From CAURMH01 sp963525745 (lineage in GTDB: Bacteria; Pseudomonadota; Gammaproteobacteria; Enterobacterales; Pasteurellaceae), in NCBI GenBank assembly GCA_963525745.1, contig CAURMH010000001.1:1-64000 (forward strand): a stretch of DNA of 64,000 nt. The letters run 5' to 3'. This document shows positions 1 to 11,297 of this stretch, one piece after another. How positions within the stretch are numbered: the stretch's first letter is position 1; every line of letters starts with the position of its first letter. Made by a program: the position numbers and the translations under genes. The notes beneath the pieces are model-generated. The model was not told the origin of the DNA. It did not search any database and saw nothing but the letters and a program-made list of their open reading frames with translations.

Positions 1-54
1 TTAAAATCCCTCGCCTTTCGAGGCGTGCCAGTTCAAGTCTGGCTTCGGGCACCA
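1..54 (+). tRNA. tRNA-Leu(UAA), 3' part only
   Basis: The window opens inside the anticodon loop of a tRNA. The anticodon TAA is at 2-4 and the 3' half of the anticodon stem follows. A long variable arm (CGCC TTTC GAGGCG) marks a class II tRNA. The T arm is GCCAG-TTCAAGT-CTGGC and the encoded CCA end is at 52-54. A leucine tRNA reading UUA fits both the variable arm and the anticodon. The 5' half lies outside the window. It is convergent with mreD, 18 bases away. Confidence 0.93.
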
Positions 55-72
55 TATTACCTTTCTGTTTGT

Positions 73-561
73 TCAGCGTAATTTTACTTTTCGGCGTACT
101 TTTCTCATTAATAAAAATACCCATGGCCAAAGTATACCGGATGCGACCGCACTTAATATAATTTGCCAATCGAAAAAAGCGCCGTTAATAAAATATTCAA
201 TACAAAGCAGTAAAAATTTTGTTATGTAGACAACGAAAATCACCAATAAGCTCTGCAGCCATAGCGACAGGTTACGTAGTACAAGATGATTTTTAGCGAC
301 GAAGTAAAAAATAATCGATAAAACTAATGCATGCGTACCTAAAATTGATCCTAATATCAAATCCCACACAAGTCCTAATAAGAAGGCCCAGCCGATACTG
401 ATTTTACCCGGAATAGCGAGCACCCAATAAAATAAAACCAATAATAGCCATGCCGGCTTGAAAGGCTGAAATTCTAGTGGCCAAGGTGCTAACTCAAGCA
501 TGATTGCAACAATAAAAAAGCAAAGTATGGTTGCCCATTGAATAATAAAACGTAATTGCAT
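73..561 (-). CDS. mreD: Rod shape-determining protein MreD
   Basis: A 162-residue, very hydrophobic protein with about five membrane segments and a basic C-terminus, the usual size of MreD. MreD is the integral inner-membrane member of the MreBCD elongasome, which organises lateral peptidoglycan synthesis. It is the last gene of mreB-mreC-mreD. Its ATG overlaps the mreC stop by one base (TAATG), which suggests translational coupling. The assignment rests on membrane topology and operon position as much as on sequence, since MreD proteins diverge strongly. Confidence 0.95.
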   Translation of the reverse strand: MQLRFIIQWATILCFFIVAIMLELAPWPLEFQPFKPAWLLLVLFYWVLAIPGKISIGWAFLLGLVWDLILGSILGTHALVLSIIFYFVAKNHLVLRNLSLWLQSLLVIFVVYITKFLLLCIEYFINGAFFDWQIILSAVASGILWPWVFLLMRKVRRKVKLR

Positions 562-1607
562 TAATCTTCTTCCCTATGTTCTTGCTGCTCCGGTGAGATT
601 GGTTCGCCATTTGATAGCGGTTCGGTAGGCACTTCCGGTTCAATAATGCCTTCATTTTGTCTATTTTCCGGTATTTCATTAATCGGCGTTTTATGAACTC
701 TTGCGGCATTTGCCTGGCTCTCCAGCCGTTGTTGAACAAGTTTTCTCACCTCTTCGGGAGACATGGATTGCATTTTGACCATGTCTACGCCGCTCGGCCA
801 TAATAACAGCACATAACGTAAACGCTCTAGGGAGGCTAGTGGTCTCGCTTTGACCATTGCGAAATAATTGGAACCGTCACGGGAAATACTTTCAACGATC
901 GCAACAGGATACCCTTCAACAAAGCGTCCTCCTAAGCCGGAGGTGACTAATAAATCACCTTTTTCAATATCGACTGAGCGGGGAACATTATCTAAAGTCA
1001 ATTCATCGGAATGCCCGGTTCCGCTGGCAATAACGCGTACATCATTACGCAAAACCTGAACTGGAATAGAATGAGTGACATCGGTTAATAGTAACACGCG
1101 GCTTGTTGTTTTACCTACGGCGACAATTTGGCCTATAACGCCTTTTTCGTCAATCACCGGCTGACCGACAAAAGCGCCATCGGCCTGGCCTTGATTAATC
1201 ACAATTTGTTGGCGATAAGTATCGGTTTCTGCGGTCAAGACTTCGGCAATTTTTTTATATTCATCGGTACGTAAAGGCGAATTGAGCAATAAGCGGAGAC
1301 GCTGATTTTCAACTTTTAGCTGATCAAGCAGTAACAAATCAGCATTCTTTTCACGTAATTGTTCGCGTAATGCTTTATTCTCAATCTGTAGCTTCCCGGT
1401 GTCGACGAAGTTATCGGAAACCGTATCAAGAACCGAGCGCGGGCTGTTGGCTAGATAGTAAAAGCTTCCCACGGCGGTTTCCATAATATTACGGGCCTTA
1501 ATCATCGATTCCGTTTTGCCGTCAGATAAAATTAGCGCTAAGGAGGCGATAATCGCAAGAATTAAGCGAATGCCTAAAGGGGGGGCTTTCCCGAAAATGG
1601 GTTTCAT
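561..1607 (-). CDS. mreC: Rod shape-determining protein MreC
   Basis: MreC is the periplasmic bitopic scaffold linking MreB to PBP2/RodA. I place the start at the ATG at 1607, giving 348 residues, because it has an AGGAG ribosome-binding site. An upstream in-frame ATG at 1634 lies inside a hairpin made of two uptake signals and has no such site. A short cytoplasmic N-terminus is followed by one membrane helix (about 12-28), a leucine/glutamate-rich coiled coil (about 70-105) and the beta-rich MreC core. The tail is Pro/Glu-rich. It sits between mreB and mreD. PBP2 and RodA, its partners, are encoded at 13407-16468. Confidence 0.95.
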   Translation of the reverse strand: MKPIFGKAPPLGIRLILAIIASLALILSDGKTESMIKARNIMETAVGSFYYLANSPRSVLDTVSDNFVDTGKLQIENKALREQLREKNADLLLLDQLKVENQRLRLLLNSPLRTDEYKKIAEVLTAETDTYRQQIVINQGQADGAFVGQPVIDEKGVIGQIVAVGKTTSRVLLLTDVTHSIPVQVLRNDVRVIASGTGHSDELTLDNVPRSVDIEKGDLLVTSGLGGRFVEGYPVAIVESISRDGSNYFAMVKARPLASLERLRYVLLLWPSGVDMVKMQSMSPEEVRKLVQQRLESQANAARVHKTPINEIPENRQNEGIIEPEVPTEPLSNGEPISPEQQEHREED

Positions 1608-1619
1608 GTCACTCCTAAA

Positions 1620-1651
1620 TAAAAGTGCGGTCATCTCAACCGCACTTTTTT
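1620..1651 (-). terminator. USS-pair hairpin between mreB and mreC
   Basis: Two uptake signals face each other: AAAAGTGCGGT (1621-1631) and ACCGCACTTTT (1639-1649), with a 7-base loop. Read on the minus strand, the hairpin lies after the mreB stop and before the mreC ribosome-binding site. It could act as a partial terminator or an mRNA processing block that makes mreB more abundant than mreCD. It also contains an alternative mreC ATG. Function is inferred; the stem is visible. Confidence 0.6.
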
Positions 1652-1656
1652 ATTGA

Positions 1657-2721
<1,065 letters not shown>

Positions 2722-2858
2722 TTAAAAGTTGTTTAAAATTCACTCATTCTAGAGCTAGAAAAAAATTGTGCTAAATTTAACAAAAAGACAGCAGAAATAA
2801 CAGTAGATTTTACGCCCGATTATTCAACAGCCATAAATTATCTCACTTGAGAGTGAGT

Positions 2859-4634
2859 TTAAGTTAATGACCAAGCGCCATCCTCTAAAATTCGCAGCTG
2901 TTGATAATGAAAGGTTTTTAATGTTGAGCGATGCCCGACACTAATCAGGGTCATATTGGGTAATCGTTCTCGAATTAAACGGTACATCGCTTCTTCCAAG
3001 CCTTCGTCCATACTCGCCGTTGCTTCATCTAAGAAAGCGACTTTCGGGCGTTGTAACAACAGACGGGCAAATGCTAAACGTTGTTGTTCGCCGAGTGACA
3101 AAATGCGTGTCCAATCATTTTGTTGTTCTATTCGATCGCATAAATGTCCGAGCTGTACTAACCTTAGTGTTTCTAATACCAATGCTTTGTCTACACTCTC
3201 GGCCGCATCGGGATAAGCTAGAGCCGTTAACAGATCTCCCTGAGGCAAATAGGTTTTTTGCGATAAAAATAATGCTTTTTCAGGACAATAAACTTGACCG
3301 ATCGAGTATGACCAAAGTCCTGCTGCAGTGCGTAATAATGTTGTTTTTCCGGAGCCTGATTTTCCGGTAATTAATAAACTTGCGCCTTGTGGTAGGGTTA
3401 AATTTAAATCTTTAATTAATGTTTTTCCAAAAGGATTATTGATACTTAATCCACTAAAGATAACGTCGCTATCATGATAATGAATATGTGCTTTTGACTG
3501 TTCTTCCGACATTTCAATCGCCGCTACAAATCCGGTTAAACGATCCAGCGTTGCTTTATAGCCGGCAAAATTATCATAAGTATTGCGAAAAAATGACAAA
3601 TTTGAGTGTAATTTACCGAAAACCTGTAACGTTTGCATCAAATCCCCTAACTTGATCTGTTTTTCAAAATAGCGGCCGACCTGAATTAATAAAGGAAATA
3701 CAACGGAAATTTGACTTACAATCAAATTAAAACCGGAAAATTTCAATGTCTGGTACACAATATCCCACATATTGTTAATTACCGAACGGAATTGCTTATA
3801 CAATAAACTTTTTTCCGCCTTTTCGCCGACATAAAAAGCAATACTTTCTGCATATTCTTTAATTCGAATGAGAGAGTATCGATAATTAGCGTTTAAACGT
3901 TCATTAATAAAATTCAGTTTGATCAGCGGACGTCCTAGCCAGAAAGCGATGAGCGTCGTGAAAATAACATAACCAAACACTAAAAACACCATCATGTGCG
4001 GTATCTCAAAATCGAATACGACCATCGGCCCGGCCAAGCCCCATAAAAGAATCGTATAAGACACCATGGATGTGACTGCGTCAATCACGCCGGTACTGAG
4101 TCCAAGTGTAGTTTTAACGTAAGAAAGAATATCTTGTTGGATCCGTTGGTCAGGATTATCAAGATTAGCCGACATATATTGGGTTTTATAATAAGCGCGA
4201 TGACTCATCCATTTATTGACTAATTCGTTATTCAGCCAATCGATCCAATCAATACAAAAACGTTGTTCTAAGTAATAGCTAATCAGCGAGGCACTAACGG
4301 CAAAGGCCGCGATAAAACAAAATAAAATCATCTGCTCCCAGAAGACGGGCTGATTAAATTCCTGTAATGACGTGTACATATTTTTGTACCATTCAGAATG
4401 TACTAAACTCAAACGTACGCTAAATAATGTCATGGTCACAATGAGCAAAAAAAATAAAATCGGTTTAACGCTACGTTTAAGCGTAAGATAACCGCCGGCG
4501 AACATCCAAAATTGAGTCCCCCAATGAGTAAAACGAACTAAAAGAAAAATCCCTAAGCTAAACGTTACCGTAGTGATGGCTAAGGTTTTTAAAATCCACA
4601 GTAATGAAGTCACAACTTCTTGGCTATAATCCAT
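2859..4634 (-). CDS. SbmA/BacA-type ABC transporter (fused membrane and ATPase domains)
   Basis: I chose the ATG at 4634 (591 residues), which has an AGGAAA ribosome-binding site; an earlier ATG at 4685 has none. The N-terminal 340 residues contain about six membrane helices of the SbmA/BacA (ABC_membrane_2) type. The C-terminal ATPase has Walker A GKSGSGKTTLLR, an LSLGEQQRLAFARLL signature, Walker B VAFLDEATASMD and a switch histidine in SVGHRS. It resembles H. influenzae HI0036 and E. coli YddA. Members of this family move peptides, cobalamin or very-long-chain fatty acids; the substrate here is unknown. It lies upstream of mreB on the same strand, as in H. influenzae. Confidence 0.88.
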   Translation of the reverse strand: MDYSQEVVTSLLWILKTLAITTVTFSLGIFLLVRFTHWGTQFWMFAGGYLTLKRSVKPILFFLLIVTMTLFSVRLSLVHSEWYKNMYTSLQEFNQPVFWEQMILFCFIAAFAVSASLISYYLEQRFCIDWIDWLNNELVNKWMSHRAYYKTQYMSANLDNPDQRIQQDILSYVKTTLGLSTGVIDAVTSMVSYTILLWGLAGPMVVFDFEIPHMMVFLVFGYVIFTTLIAFWLGRPLIKLNFINERLNANYRYSLIRIKEYAESIAFYVGEKAEKSLLYKQFRSVINNMWDIVYQTLKFSGFNLIVSQISVVFPLLIQVGRYFEKQIKLGDLMQTLQVFGKLHSNLSFFRNTYDNFAGYKATLDRLTGFVAAIEMSEEQSKAHIHYHDSDVIFSGLSINNPFGKTLIKDLNLTLPQGASLLITGKSGSGKTTLLRTAAGLWSYSIGQVYCPEKALFLSQKTYLPQGDLLTALAYPDAAESVDKALVLETLRLVQLGHLCDRIEQQNDWTRILSLGEQQRLAFARLLLQRPKVAFLDEATASMDEGLEEAMYRLIRERLPNMTLISVGHRSTLKTFHYQQLRILEDGAWSLT

Positions 4635-4712
4635 CGTTTTATTTCCTAAAGTGCGGTTGTAAATGCAGTAATTTATAAATATCAAAATCAGCTAAGCACG
4701 ATATCGGAATAA

Positions 4713-4742
4713 AAAATGCGGTTAATTTTGACCGCACTTTTA
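4713..4742 (-). terminator. Terminator of the yceD-rpmF-plsX-fabH operon
   Basis: On the minus strand just past fabH, AAAAGTGCGGT pairs with ACCGCATTTTTT across an 8-base loop, and the T run follows the stem directly. The left arm is a perfect uptake signal; the right arm differs by one base that still gives a G-U pair. This is the family's common device of building terminators from uptake signals. Confidence 0.7.
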
Positions 4743-4763
4743 TTGCTTTACCATCACACAAGT

Positions 4764-5714
4764 TTAATATCTGACTAAGGCCGAACCCCATGTCCAACCG
4801 CCGCCAAATGCTTCCAATAAAAGCAACTGTCCGCGCCGAATACGTCCGTCACGTACAGCTTCGTCTAATGCGACCGGAATTGTTGCCGCACTGTTATTGG
4901 CATAACGATCCAGTGTCACGACGACTTGTGACATATCCATATCAAGTTTCTTTGCCGTTGCCGTAATAATACGTAAATTTGCTTGGTGAGGAACAAGCCA
5001 GTCGATCGCTTTTTTATCTAAATTATTTACTGCCAGCGTTTCTTCCACCACATTAGAAAGTTCTCTTACGGCAAGTTTGAATGTTTCATTCCCTTGCATT
5101 TCAATAAAACCCGATTTTTCGACACCGCGCTCGGGCTGCGGTAACACCAGGGCATTATGTTTATCTGCCGAAGCATGCAAATGCGTTGAAATGATCCCTT
5201 CCTGTTTCGATGCTTCTAAAATCACGGCACCGGCACCATCACCGAATAACACGACCGTGCTACGATCGCTTTCGTCTAATTTACGGGAATTAAGATCGGA
5301 ACCAATAACCAATGCTTTTTTTACTTTACCAGTACGAATAAATTGATCCGACACACTTAACGCATATACAAAGCCGGTACAGGCCGCCGCCAAATCAAAA
5401 GAAACGGCGTCATCAATGTCCAACAAACCTTGAATTTGGCAAGCCGCGCTCGGATAAGCATGAGAGTGACTGGTTGTTGCCACAAGAATAAGTTCAATCT
5501 CTTGCGGATCAAGGTTTGCCGATTGAATCGCCTTTTTAGCCGCTTCAAATCCCATTGTGGCCACTGTTTCATGTTCTGCCGCAATACGGCGTTCACGAAT
5601 ACCGGAACGGGTGACGATCCATTCATCTGACGTTTCAACCATTTTTTCCAAATCGGCATTAGTACGAATATGGCTTGGTAAATAACTACCGGTAGATAAA
5701 ATTTTGCTATTCAT
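4764..5714 (-). CDS. fabH: 3-oxoacyl-ACP synthase III (KAS III) FabH
   Basis: FabH condenses acetyl-CoA with malonyl-ACP to start type II fatty-acid synthesis in the cytoplasm. From the ATG at 5714 the protein has 316 residues; a TTG two codons upstream is an alternative. The catalytic triad is visible: Cys112 (AAACTGF), His243 (VPHQANLR) and Asn273 (YANNSAAT). It is the last gene of yceD-rpmF-plsX-fabH. In E. coli fabD, fabG and acpP follow directly. Here fabD-fabG are 12 kb away in the opposite orientation and acpP is further still. Confidence 0.98.
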   Translation of the reverse strand: MNSKILSTGSYLPSHIRTNADLEKMVETSDEWIVTRSGIRERRIAAEHETVATMGFEAAKKAIQSANLDPQEIELILVATTSHSHAYPSAACQIQGLLDIDDAVSFDLAAACTGFVYALSVSDQFIRTGKVKKALVIGSDLNSRKLDESDRSTVVLFGDGAGAVILEASKQEGIISTHLHASADKHNALVLPQPERGVEKSGFIEMQGNETFKLAVRELSNVVEETLAVNNLDKKAIDWLVPHQANLRIITATAKKLDMDMSQVVVTLDRYANNSAATIPVALDEAVRDGRIRRGQLLLLEAFGGGWTWGSALVRY

Positions 5715-5732
5715 AATCAATAAATTAAGTCA

Positions 5733-6752
5733 TTAATAACGTGCTAAACCGGTCAATATTTTTTCCGGAAGTTGCTGGCGAGCTTGAAAAGCGGCATCGG
5801 CAATGGCATGTGCAAAAGCGTTTATGTTAGCACTGCCATGGCTTTTCACCACAACAGCTTTCAAGCCGATAAGTGAGGCGCCATTATATTCATCAGGATT
5901 AATGCGTTTCAAGCGCCGGTAAGCATTTTTAAACAAATGACGCATAATCCACGAGAAAATCGGTTTTAAATAACGTGACGTCGATTGCCCTTTAAGTAGG
6001 GTGAGCACATTTTTTGCCGCGCCTTCTAAGGTCTTTAATGCGACATTGCCTGCAAATCCATCACTGACAATCACATCAGCGTTGCCATTCAGCAACACGT
6101 CTCCTTCAATAAAACCGATATAATTAAGTGCGGTTGATTTTTCCAATAAATTTGCCGCCTCACGGATGGATTGATGTCCTTTGATTTCTTCCACGCCGAT
6201 ATTCAATAACCCCACACGCGGATAAACCAAATTTAATCGATTTTCGGCAAAAATCGCCCCCATTATCGCGAATTGGTAAAGATTTTGAGCGCTGCATTCC
6301 ACATTTGCGCCGAGATCCAGCATAACGGATTTTCCGCCGTCCATTGTCGGGATAAGCGAAATCAATGCGGGGCGAGCGATTCCTTTTAACGGCTGCAACA
6401 AAATTTTGGATAAGCCCATTAATGCGCCGGTATTGCCTGCACTCACACAGCCCTGCGCTTCGCCTCGCTGTACGGCTTCAAGTGCTAAACGCATGGAAGT
6501 GCTTTTACTATGGCGTAGTGCGTACGAGATACCTTGGTTATTGTCAATCGTATAAGGACAATGTTTAACTTGAATTCGCTTTAAAAGGGCGTTTGGACAA
6601 TTTTTAAGCAAAGGAAAAATTTGTTGGCTATCACCGAACAAAAGCAAAGACAGCATTGAATCTTTTTTCAATGCTAATAGGGCTGCGGGGATAGTAATAC
6701 GGGGACCAATGTCCCCGCCCATCACATCTAACGCTAAGGTTAGACGGGTCAA
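5733..6752 (-). CDS. plsX: Phosphate acyltransferase PlsX
   Basis: PlsX converts acyl-ACP to acyl-phosphate, the acyl donor for PlsY in phospholipid synthesis. The gene begins with a TTG codon (complement of 6750-6752) preceded by TAGGT. This gives the canonical N-terminus TRLTLALDVMGGD, and the E. coli gene also uses a TTG start, so I keep it. VSAGNTGALMG, LDLGANV and VSDGFAGNVALKT are family signatures. 339 residues is close to the usual length. It lies between rpmF and fabH in the conserved lipid operon. Confidence 0.97.
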   Translation of the reverse strand: MTRLTLALDVMGGDIGPRITIPAALLALKKDSMLSLLLFGDSQQIFPLLKNCPNALLKRIQVKHCPYTIDNNQGISYALRHSKSTSMRLALEAVQRGEAQGCVSAGNTGALMGLSKILLQPLKGIARPALISLIPTMDGGKSVMLDLGANVECSAQNLYQFAIMGAIFAENRLNLVYPRVGLLNIGVEEIKGHQSIREAANLLEKSTALNYIGFIEGDVLLNGNADVIVSDGFAGNVALKTLEGAAKNVLTLLKGQSTSRYLKPIFSWIMRHLFKNAYRRLKRINPDEYNGASLIGLKAVVVKSHGSANINAFAHAIADAAFQARQQLPEKILTGLARY

Positions 6753-6773
6753 GTGAATACCTATAAGTAAAAA

Positions 6774-6944
6774 TTACTTATTGATCACTTTGCGACCACG
6801 GTAGTAACCGTCAGCAGTTACGTGGTGGCGTAAGTGAGTTTCACCGCTTGCTTTATCCACTGATACTGCAGCAGTAGTTAATGCATCGTGTGAACGACGC
6901 ATATCACGACGTGAACGAGATTTTTTGTTTTGTTGAACAGCCAT
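6774..6944 (-). CDS. rpmF: 50S ribosomal protein L32
   Basis: A 56-residue gene that is easily missed because of its size. It starts [13 protein letters not shown] and ends [10 protein letters not shown]. The Lys/Arg-rich N-terminus and the [10 protein letters not shown] and [10 protein letters not shown] segments are typical of L32. It has no CxxC pairs, so it is the zinc-free form. The ATG at 6944 is preceded by TAGGAGT. It sits between yceD and plsX, its conserved place, linking ribosome production with membrane lipid synthesis. Confidence 0.97.
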
Positions 6945-6966
6945 TGGCTATACTCCTAAATTTAAT

Positions 6967-7491
6967 TTACTTGTGCTTTAAATTAGCTAATACAGCGAAC
7001 GGGTTCGGTTTTTTTGCCAATTTTTCCGGCAATTCGCCAAAAACCTGTTCGTGCGCGGACACTTCACAGTGTTCAAATGAATGCATTGGAACAAGCGGTA
7101 AAGCTAAAATTAATTCATCTTCCACCGTACCGAACAAATCTATTTCACCAAATTCATTAAATTCAATTGGCTCATAAATTTCGGGTAAACTCTCCGCCCG
7201 TGTCCAATCGGCAACGGGACTGTAGCAAAATTCAGACTTCAGTATCCGTTTCATTAATCCGCCGCAGCGTTGGCATTCCAATTCAACCTCAACCTGCGCT
7301 AGACCTTTCATGACGACCAACTTTTGCGGGTCAATATAAAACGATAGCGTTACCTGAGCATCGCTAAGCACTTTTATAATAGACTCTGCCAAACGCTCAA
7401 GCTGCGCTGCCGCATAATAGCCGACATAATCAAGCCGTCTTTGAGCATCTTTTACCGGATTGACGGTTAGGGGAAGTTTTACCTTTTGCAT
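6967..7491 (-). CDS. yceD: YceD, 23S rRNA accumulation protein (DUF177)
   Basis: 174 residues, colinear with E. coli YceD: it begins [12 protein letters not shown] and ends [14 protein letters not shown] central CQRCG pair and the conserved [13 protein letters not shown] and [10 protein letters not shown] blocks define the family. Family members are needed for normal 23S rRNA accumulation; the biochemical activity is not firmly known. It is the first gene of the rpmF-plsX-fabH operon, 22 bases upstream of rpmF. The divergent neighbour is purA, with about 200 bases between them. Confidence 0.95.
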   Translation of the reverse strand: MQKVKLPLTVNPVKDAQRRLDYVGYYAAAQLERLAESIIKVLSDAQVTLSFYIDPQKLVVMKGLAQVEVELECQRCGGLMKRILKSEFCYSPVADWTRAESLPEIYEPIEFNEFGEIDLFGTVEDELILALPLVPMHSFEHCEVSAHEQVFGELPEKLAKKPNPFAVLANLKHK

Positions 7492-7686
7492 AGGGCGTGA
7501 ATATTACCTGTTGGAAATCAAATAGTCAAAGGGAAATCACACTTTTCCGCAATAAAAAACGCATTGAAAAACGACCGCACTTTTTAAATGCCGAAATACG
7601 GGCGGCGAATCATGAATTACATTGAGATCAAATGTAAAACAGAGTAAAGTAACCGACTTGTTAAATTGACTAAACGACCAAGTTAA

Positions 7687-8997
<1,311 letters not shown>

Positions 8998-9013
8998 TTG
9001 ATTCGCTATCACC

Positions 9014-9043
9014 AAAAGCGTTGGGAAAACCAACGCTTTTTTT
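9014..9043 (+). terminator. Rho-independent terminator of purA
   Basis: A perfect 11-bp stem AAAAGCGTTGG (9014-9024) and CCAACGCTTTT (9030-9040) with loop GAAAA, followed by more T residues, 16 bases after the purA stop. Confidence 0.92.
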
Positions 9044-9165
9044 ACGACATAATGTCACCAATAAATAAACTGCGGCAGAGGGCATTTCTGAGTAGCATAC
9101 CGAAACGTGCGTTTTTCAAATCGAGTGAAAAATTACTGAAACGCCTTTACGGCTTGCTTTTTTGC

Positions 9166-9211
9166 GCTGAAATTACGCCTCTTTCGACAAACTCGGGATC
9201 GTAATTTCAGC
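9166..9211. repeat. Intergenic hairpin repeat, copy A
   Basis: A perfect 12-bp inverted repeat, GCTGAAATTACG (9166-9177) and CGTAATTTCAGC (9200-9211), encloses a 22-base loop containing ACAAACTCGG. It lies between the purA terminator and the 3' end of lipA. The left arm (GCTGAAAT-Y-ACG) and the loop core (ACAA-N-CTCGG) recur at 19192-19298. There is no T run, so it is not a typical terminator. The rest of 9044-9271 shows nothing I recognise. Confidence 0.7.
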
Positions 9212-9271
9212 TTTGTGCTAAGTATGTAATACGGTCGTTATTGCTTAACGTGCGGTCGATTTTCGGTATGG

Positions 9272-10234
9272 TTATTTTACTAAGCCGCCGCTGGCTTGTA
9301 GATCGGCATGGTAAGAAGAACGTACGAAAGGACCGCAGGCGGCGTGTTTAAACCCCATTGCTATCGCTTTTTCGCGGAATGCATCAAATTCTGCCGGCGG
9401 CACATAGCGCGCAACGGGTAAGTGGTGACGGCTGGGTTGTAGATATTGCCCGAGGGTAAGCATCGTTACGCCGTTTTCGCGTAAATCTTCCATTACCTGT
9501 AAAATCTCTTCGTTCGTTTCCCCTAGACCGACCATTAAACCGGATTTCGTCGGAATATGCGGAAACATTTTTTTAAATTCATGCAACAATTTAAGCGACC
9601 ATTGGTAATCGGCACCCGGGCGAATTTCGCGATATAAACGCGGTACATTTTCTAAATTATGATTAAATACATCCGGCGGATTATCTTTTAATTTGTCTAA
9701 CGCTAATTCAATACGCCCGCGAAAATCCGGCACTAAAATTTCAATTTTAATTTCCGGATTTAGTGCTCGAATCTCTCTGACACAGTCAACAAAATGCCCG
9801 GCGCCGCGATCGGCTAAATCATCGCGATCCACCGAGGTAATGACCACGTATTTTAATTTCATGTCCTGAATGGTTTCGGCTAATTGGCGCGGTTCTTCGG
9901 GATCCGGCGGAAGAGGTTTGCCGTGCGCCACGTCACAAAACGGACAACGGCGCGTACAAATCGCCCCTAAAATCATAAATGTTGCCGTTCCGTGACTGAA
10001 ACATTCGTGCAAATTCGGGCAAGAAGCTTCTTCGCATACAGAATGTAAACCGTGACGCCGCATTCCGTCTTTAATACTTTTGATTTTAAGGGCATCTGAT
10101 GAAATTTTAATTTTCATCCATTCCGGTTTTTTTAATCTCTCTTGATTCGGATCGATATTTTTTACCGGGATGACGGAGGTTTTTGCAGCATCGCGATATT
10201 TTACACCGCGTTCCATTTTGAAAGGCGTTGACAT
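9272..10234 (-). CDS. lipA: Lipoyl synthase LipA
   Basis: Radical-SAM enzyme that inserts two sulfurs into octanoyl-lipoyl domains. 320 residues, usual length. The auxiliary cluster ligands are in [12 protein letters not shown] and the radical-SAM ligands in [10 protein letters not shown]. The C-terminal RSSYHA motif supplies the serine ligand. It lies downstream of lipB, which makes its substrate, with a 9-base gap, in the lipA-lipB-ybeD-dacA order common to enterobacteria and Haemophilus. Confidence 0.99.
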   Translation of the reverse strand: MSTPFKMERGVKYRDAAKTSVIPVKNIDPNQERLKKPEWMKIKISSDALKIKSIKDGMRRHGLHSVCEEASCPNLHECFSHGTATFMILGAICTRRCPFCDVAHGKPLPPDPEEPRQLAETIQDMKLKYVVITSVDRDDLADRGAGHFVDCVREIRALNPEIKIEILVPDFRGRIELALDKLKDNPPDVFNHNLENVPRLYREIRPGADYQWSLKLLHEFKKMFPHIPTKSGLMVGLGETNEEILQVMEDLRENGVTMLTLGQYLQPSRHHLPVARYVPPAEFDAFREKAIAMGFKHAACGPFVRSSYHADLQASGGLVK

Positions 10235-10243
10235 GATGGGTTC

Positions 10244-10897
10244 CTAAATAGCGGTTTTAATTTCGGCCGCATTATAATCTAAAAGGCGGGCAAAGTGACG
10301 AACTAATTGAGGGGCTACTTTTTCGCAGTTAGCCTCGCTTTTATCTATAAAGTCGGCCAATTGACACATTTCTAGGCCGGCATAACCGCACGGATTAATG
10401 TACTGAAAAGGCGTAAGATCCATATTAATATTAAACGCTAAGCCGTGGAACGAGCAACCGCGTCGAATGCGTAACCCTAACGAACAAATTTTCTTTCCTT
10501 GAACATACACGCCGGGGGCGTCCTGTCTAGCATATCCTTCAATATGATAATCCGCTAAGGTTCGAACTACGGATTGTTCAAGCGCGGTCACCAATTGGCG
10601 TACCGTCAAATTTTTATGGCGTTTTATATCAATCAGCACATACATCACTTGTTGACCGGGGCCGTGATACGTAATTTGTCCGCCGCGATCCGATTGTACG
10701 ATGGGGATTTCCCCGACTTTCAGCACGTGTTCCGGTTTTCCGGCTTGTCCTTGCGTAAAAACCGGGGGATGTTCGACCAGCCAAATTTCGTCTACCGTAT
10801 CGGCGGTGCGATTATCGGTAAAGTGCTGCATTTGGTGCCAGGTATCCGAATAAGGCTGTATACCAAGCCGTCGTATAATCAAAGAAACGTTATTCAT
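10244..10897 (-). CDS. lipB: Octanoyl transferase LipB
   Basis: LipB transfers octanoate from ACP to the lipoyl domains of 2-oxoacid dehydrogenases and GcvH. 217 residues. The [16 protein letters not shown] block, the catalytic lysine in GKKICSLG and the catalytic cysteine in [10 protein letters not shown] are present. It is followed by lipA and preceded by ybeD on the same strand. The octanoyl-ACP it uses depends on the fab genes elsewhere in this window. Confidence 0.98.
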   Translation of the reverse strand: MNNVSLIIRRLGIQPYSDTWHQMQHFTDNRTADTVDEIWLVEHPPVFTQGQAGKPEHVLKVGEIPIVQSDRGGQITYHGPGQQVMYVLIDIKRHKNLTVRQLVTALEQSVVRTLADYHIEGYARQDAPGVYVQGKKICSLGLRIRRGCSFHGLAFNINMDLTPFQYINPCGYAGLEMCQLADFIDKSEANCEKVAPQLVRHFARLLDYNAAEIKTAI

Positions 10898-10944
10898 AAA
10901 GCCAATTTGCCTAAAACTAAAATAAATAGGATTGAATGACCGGA

Positions 10945-11223
10945 TTAAATCACCATTTTTACGCCATCGACTTTGGCTAATTCCTTGTACAGCTGTTCAA
11001 CTTGATCAAAATTTTCGGCAACAATGTCAATTGATACGGAGGTATAAGTTCCTTTGCTGCTTTTGGTTTCTCGCGGAGTATAATCGCCTTTAATACACTT
11101 TTGCACGACGCCGATTAAATCTTCCACTAACCCGTCACGGGTTAGAGCGGCGACTTTAAAGGTCATCTCGGCAGGGAATTCCATCACTTCTTTCAAGTTT
11201 TTGTAATCGTTTTCTGTGGTCAT
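10945..11223 (-). CDS. ybeD: YbeD, DUF493 family protein
   Basis: A 92-residue cytoplasmic protein of the YbeD/DUF493 family, a small ferredoxin-like fold resembling the ACT-type regulatory domain. The motifs [10 protein letters not shown] near the N-terminus and [11 protein letters not shown] in the middle are conserved. It is found next to lipB and dacA in many gammaproteobacteria. No biochemical role is firmly known. Confidence 0.93.
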   Translation of the reverse strand: MTTENDYKNLKEVMEFPAEMTFKVAALTRDGLVEDLIGVVQKCIKGDYTPRETKSSKGTYTSVSIDIVAENFDQVEQLYKELAKVDGVKMVI

Positions 11224-11297
11224 ATTTTTCTCATTTGGTCAAACTAATTTCTACTCGCCCCTTAAATTGAGCAAGTGCGGTCAAATTTCAAGGTGTT

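Noticed and set aside
8998..9204. A 68-residue reading frame after purA
   Set aside because: It starts in the purA terminator and runs through the hairpin repeat, with no ribosome-binding site or protein-like composition.
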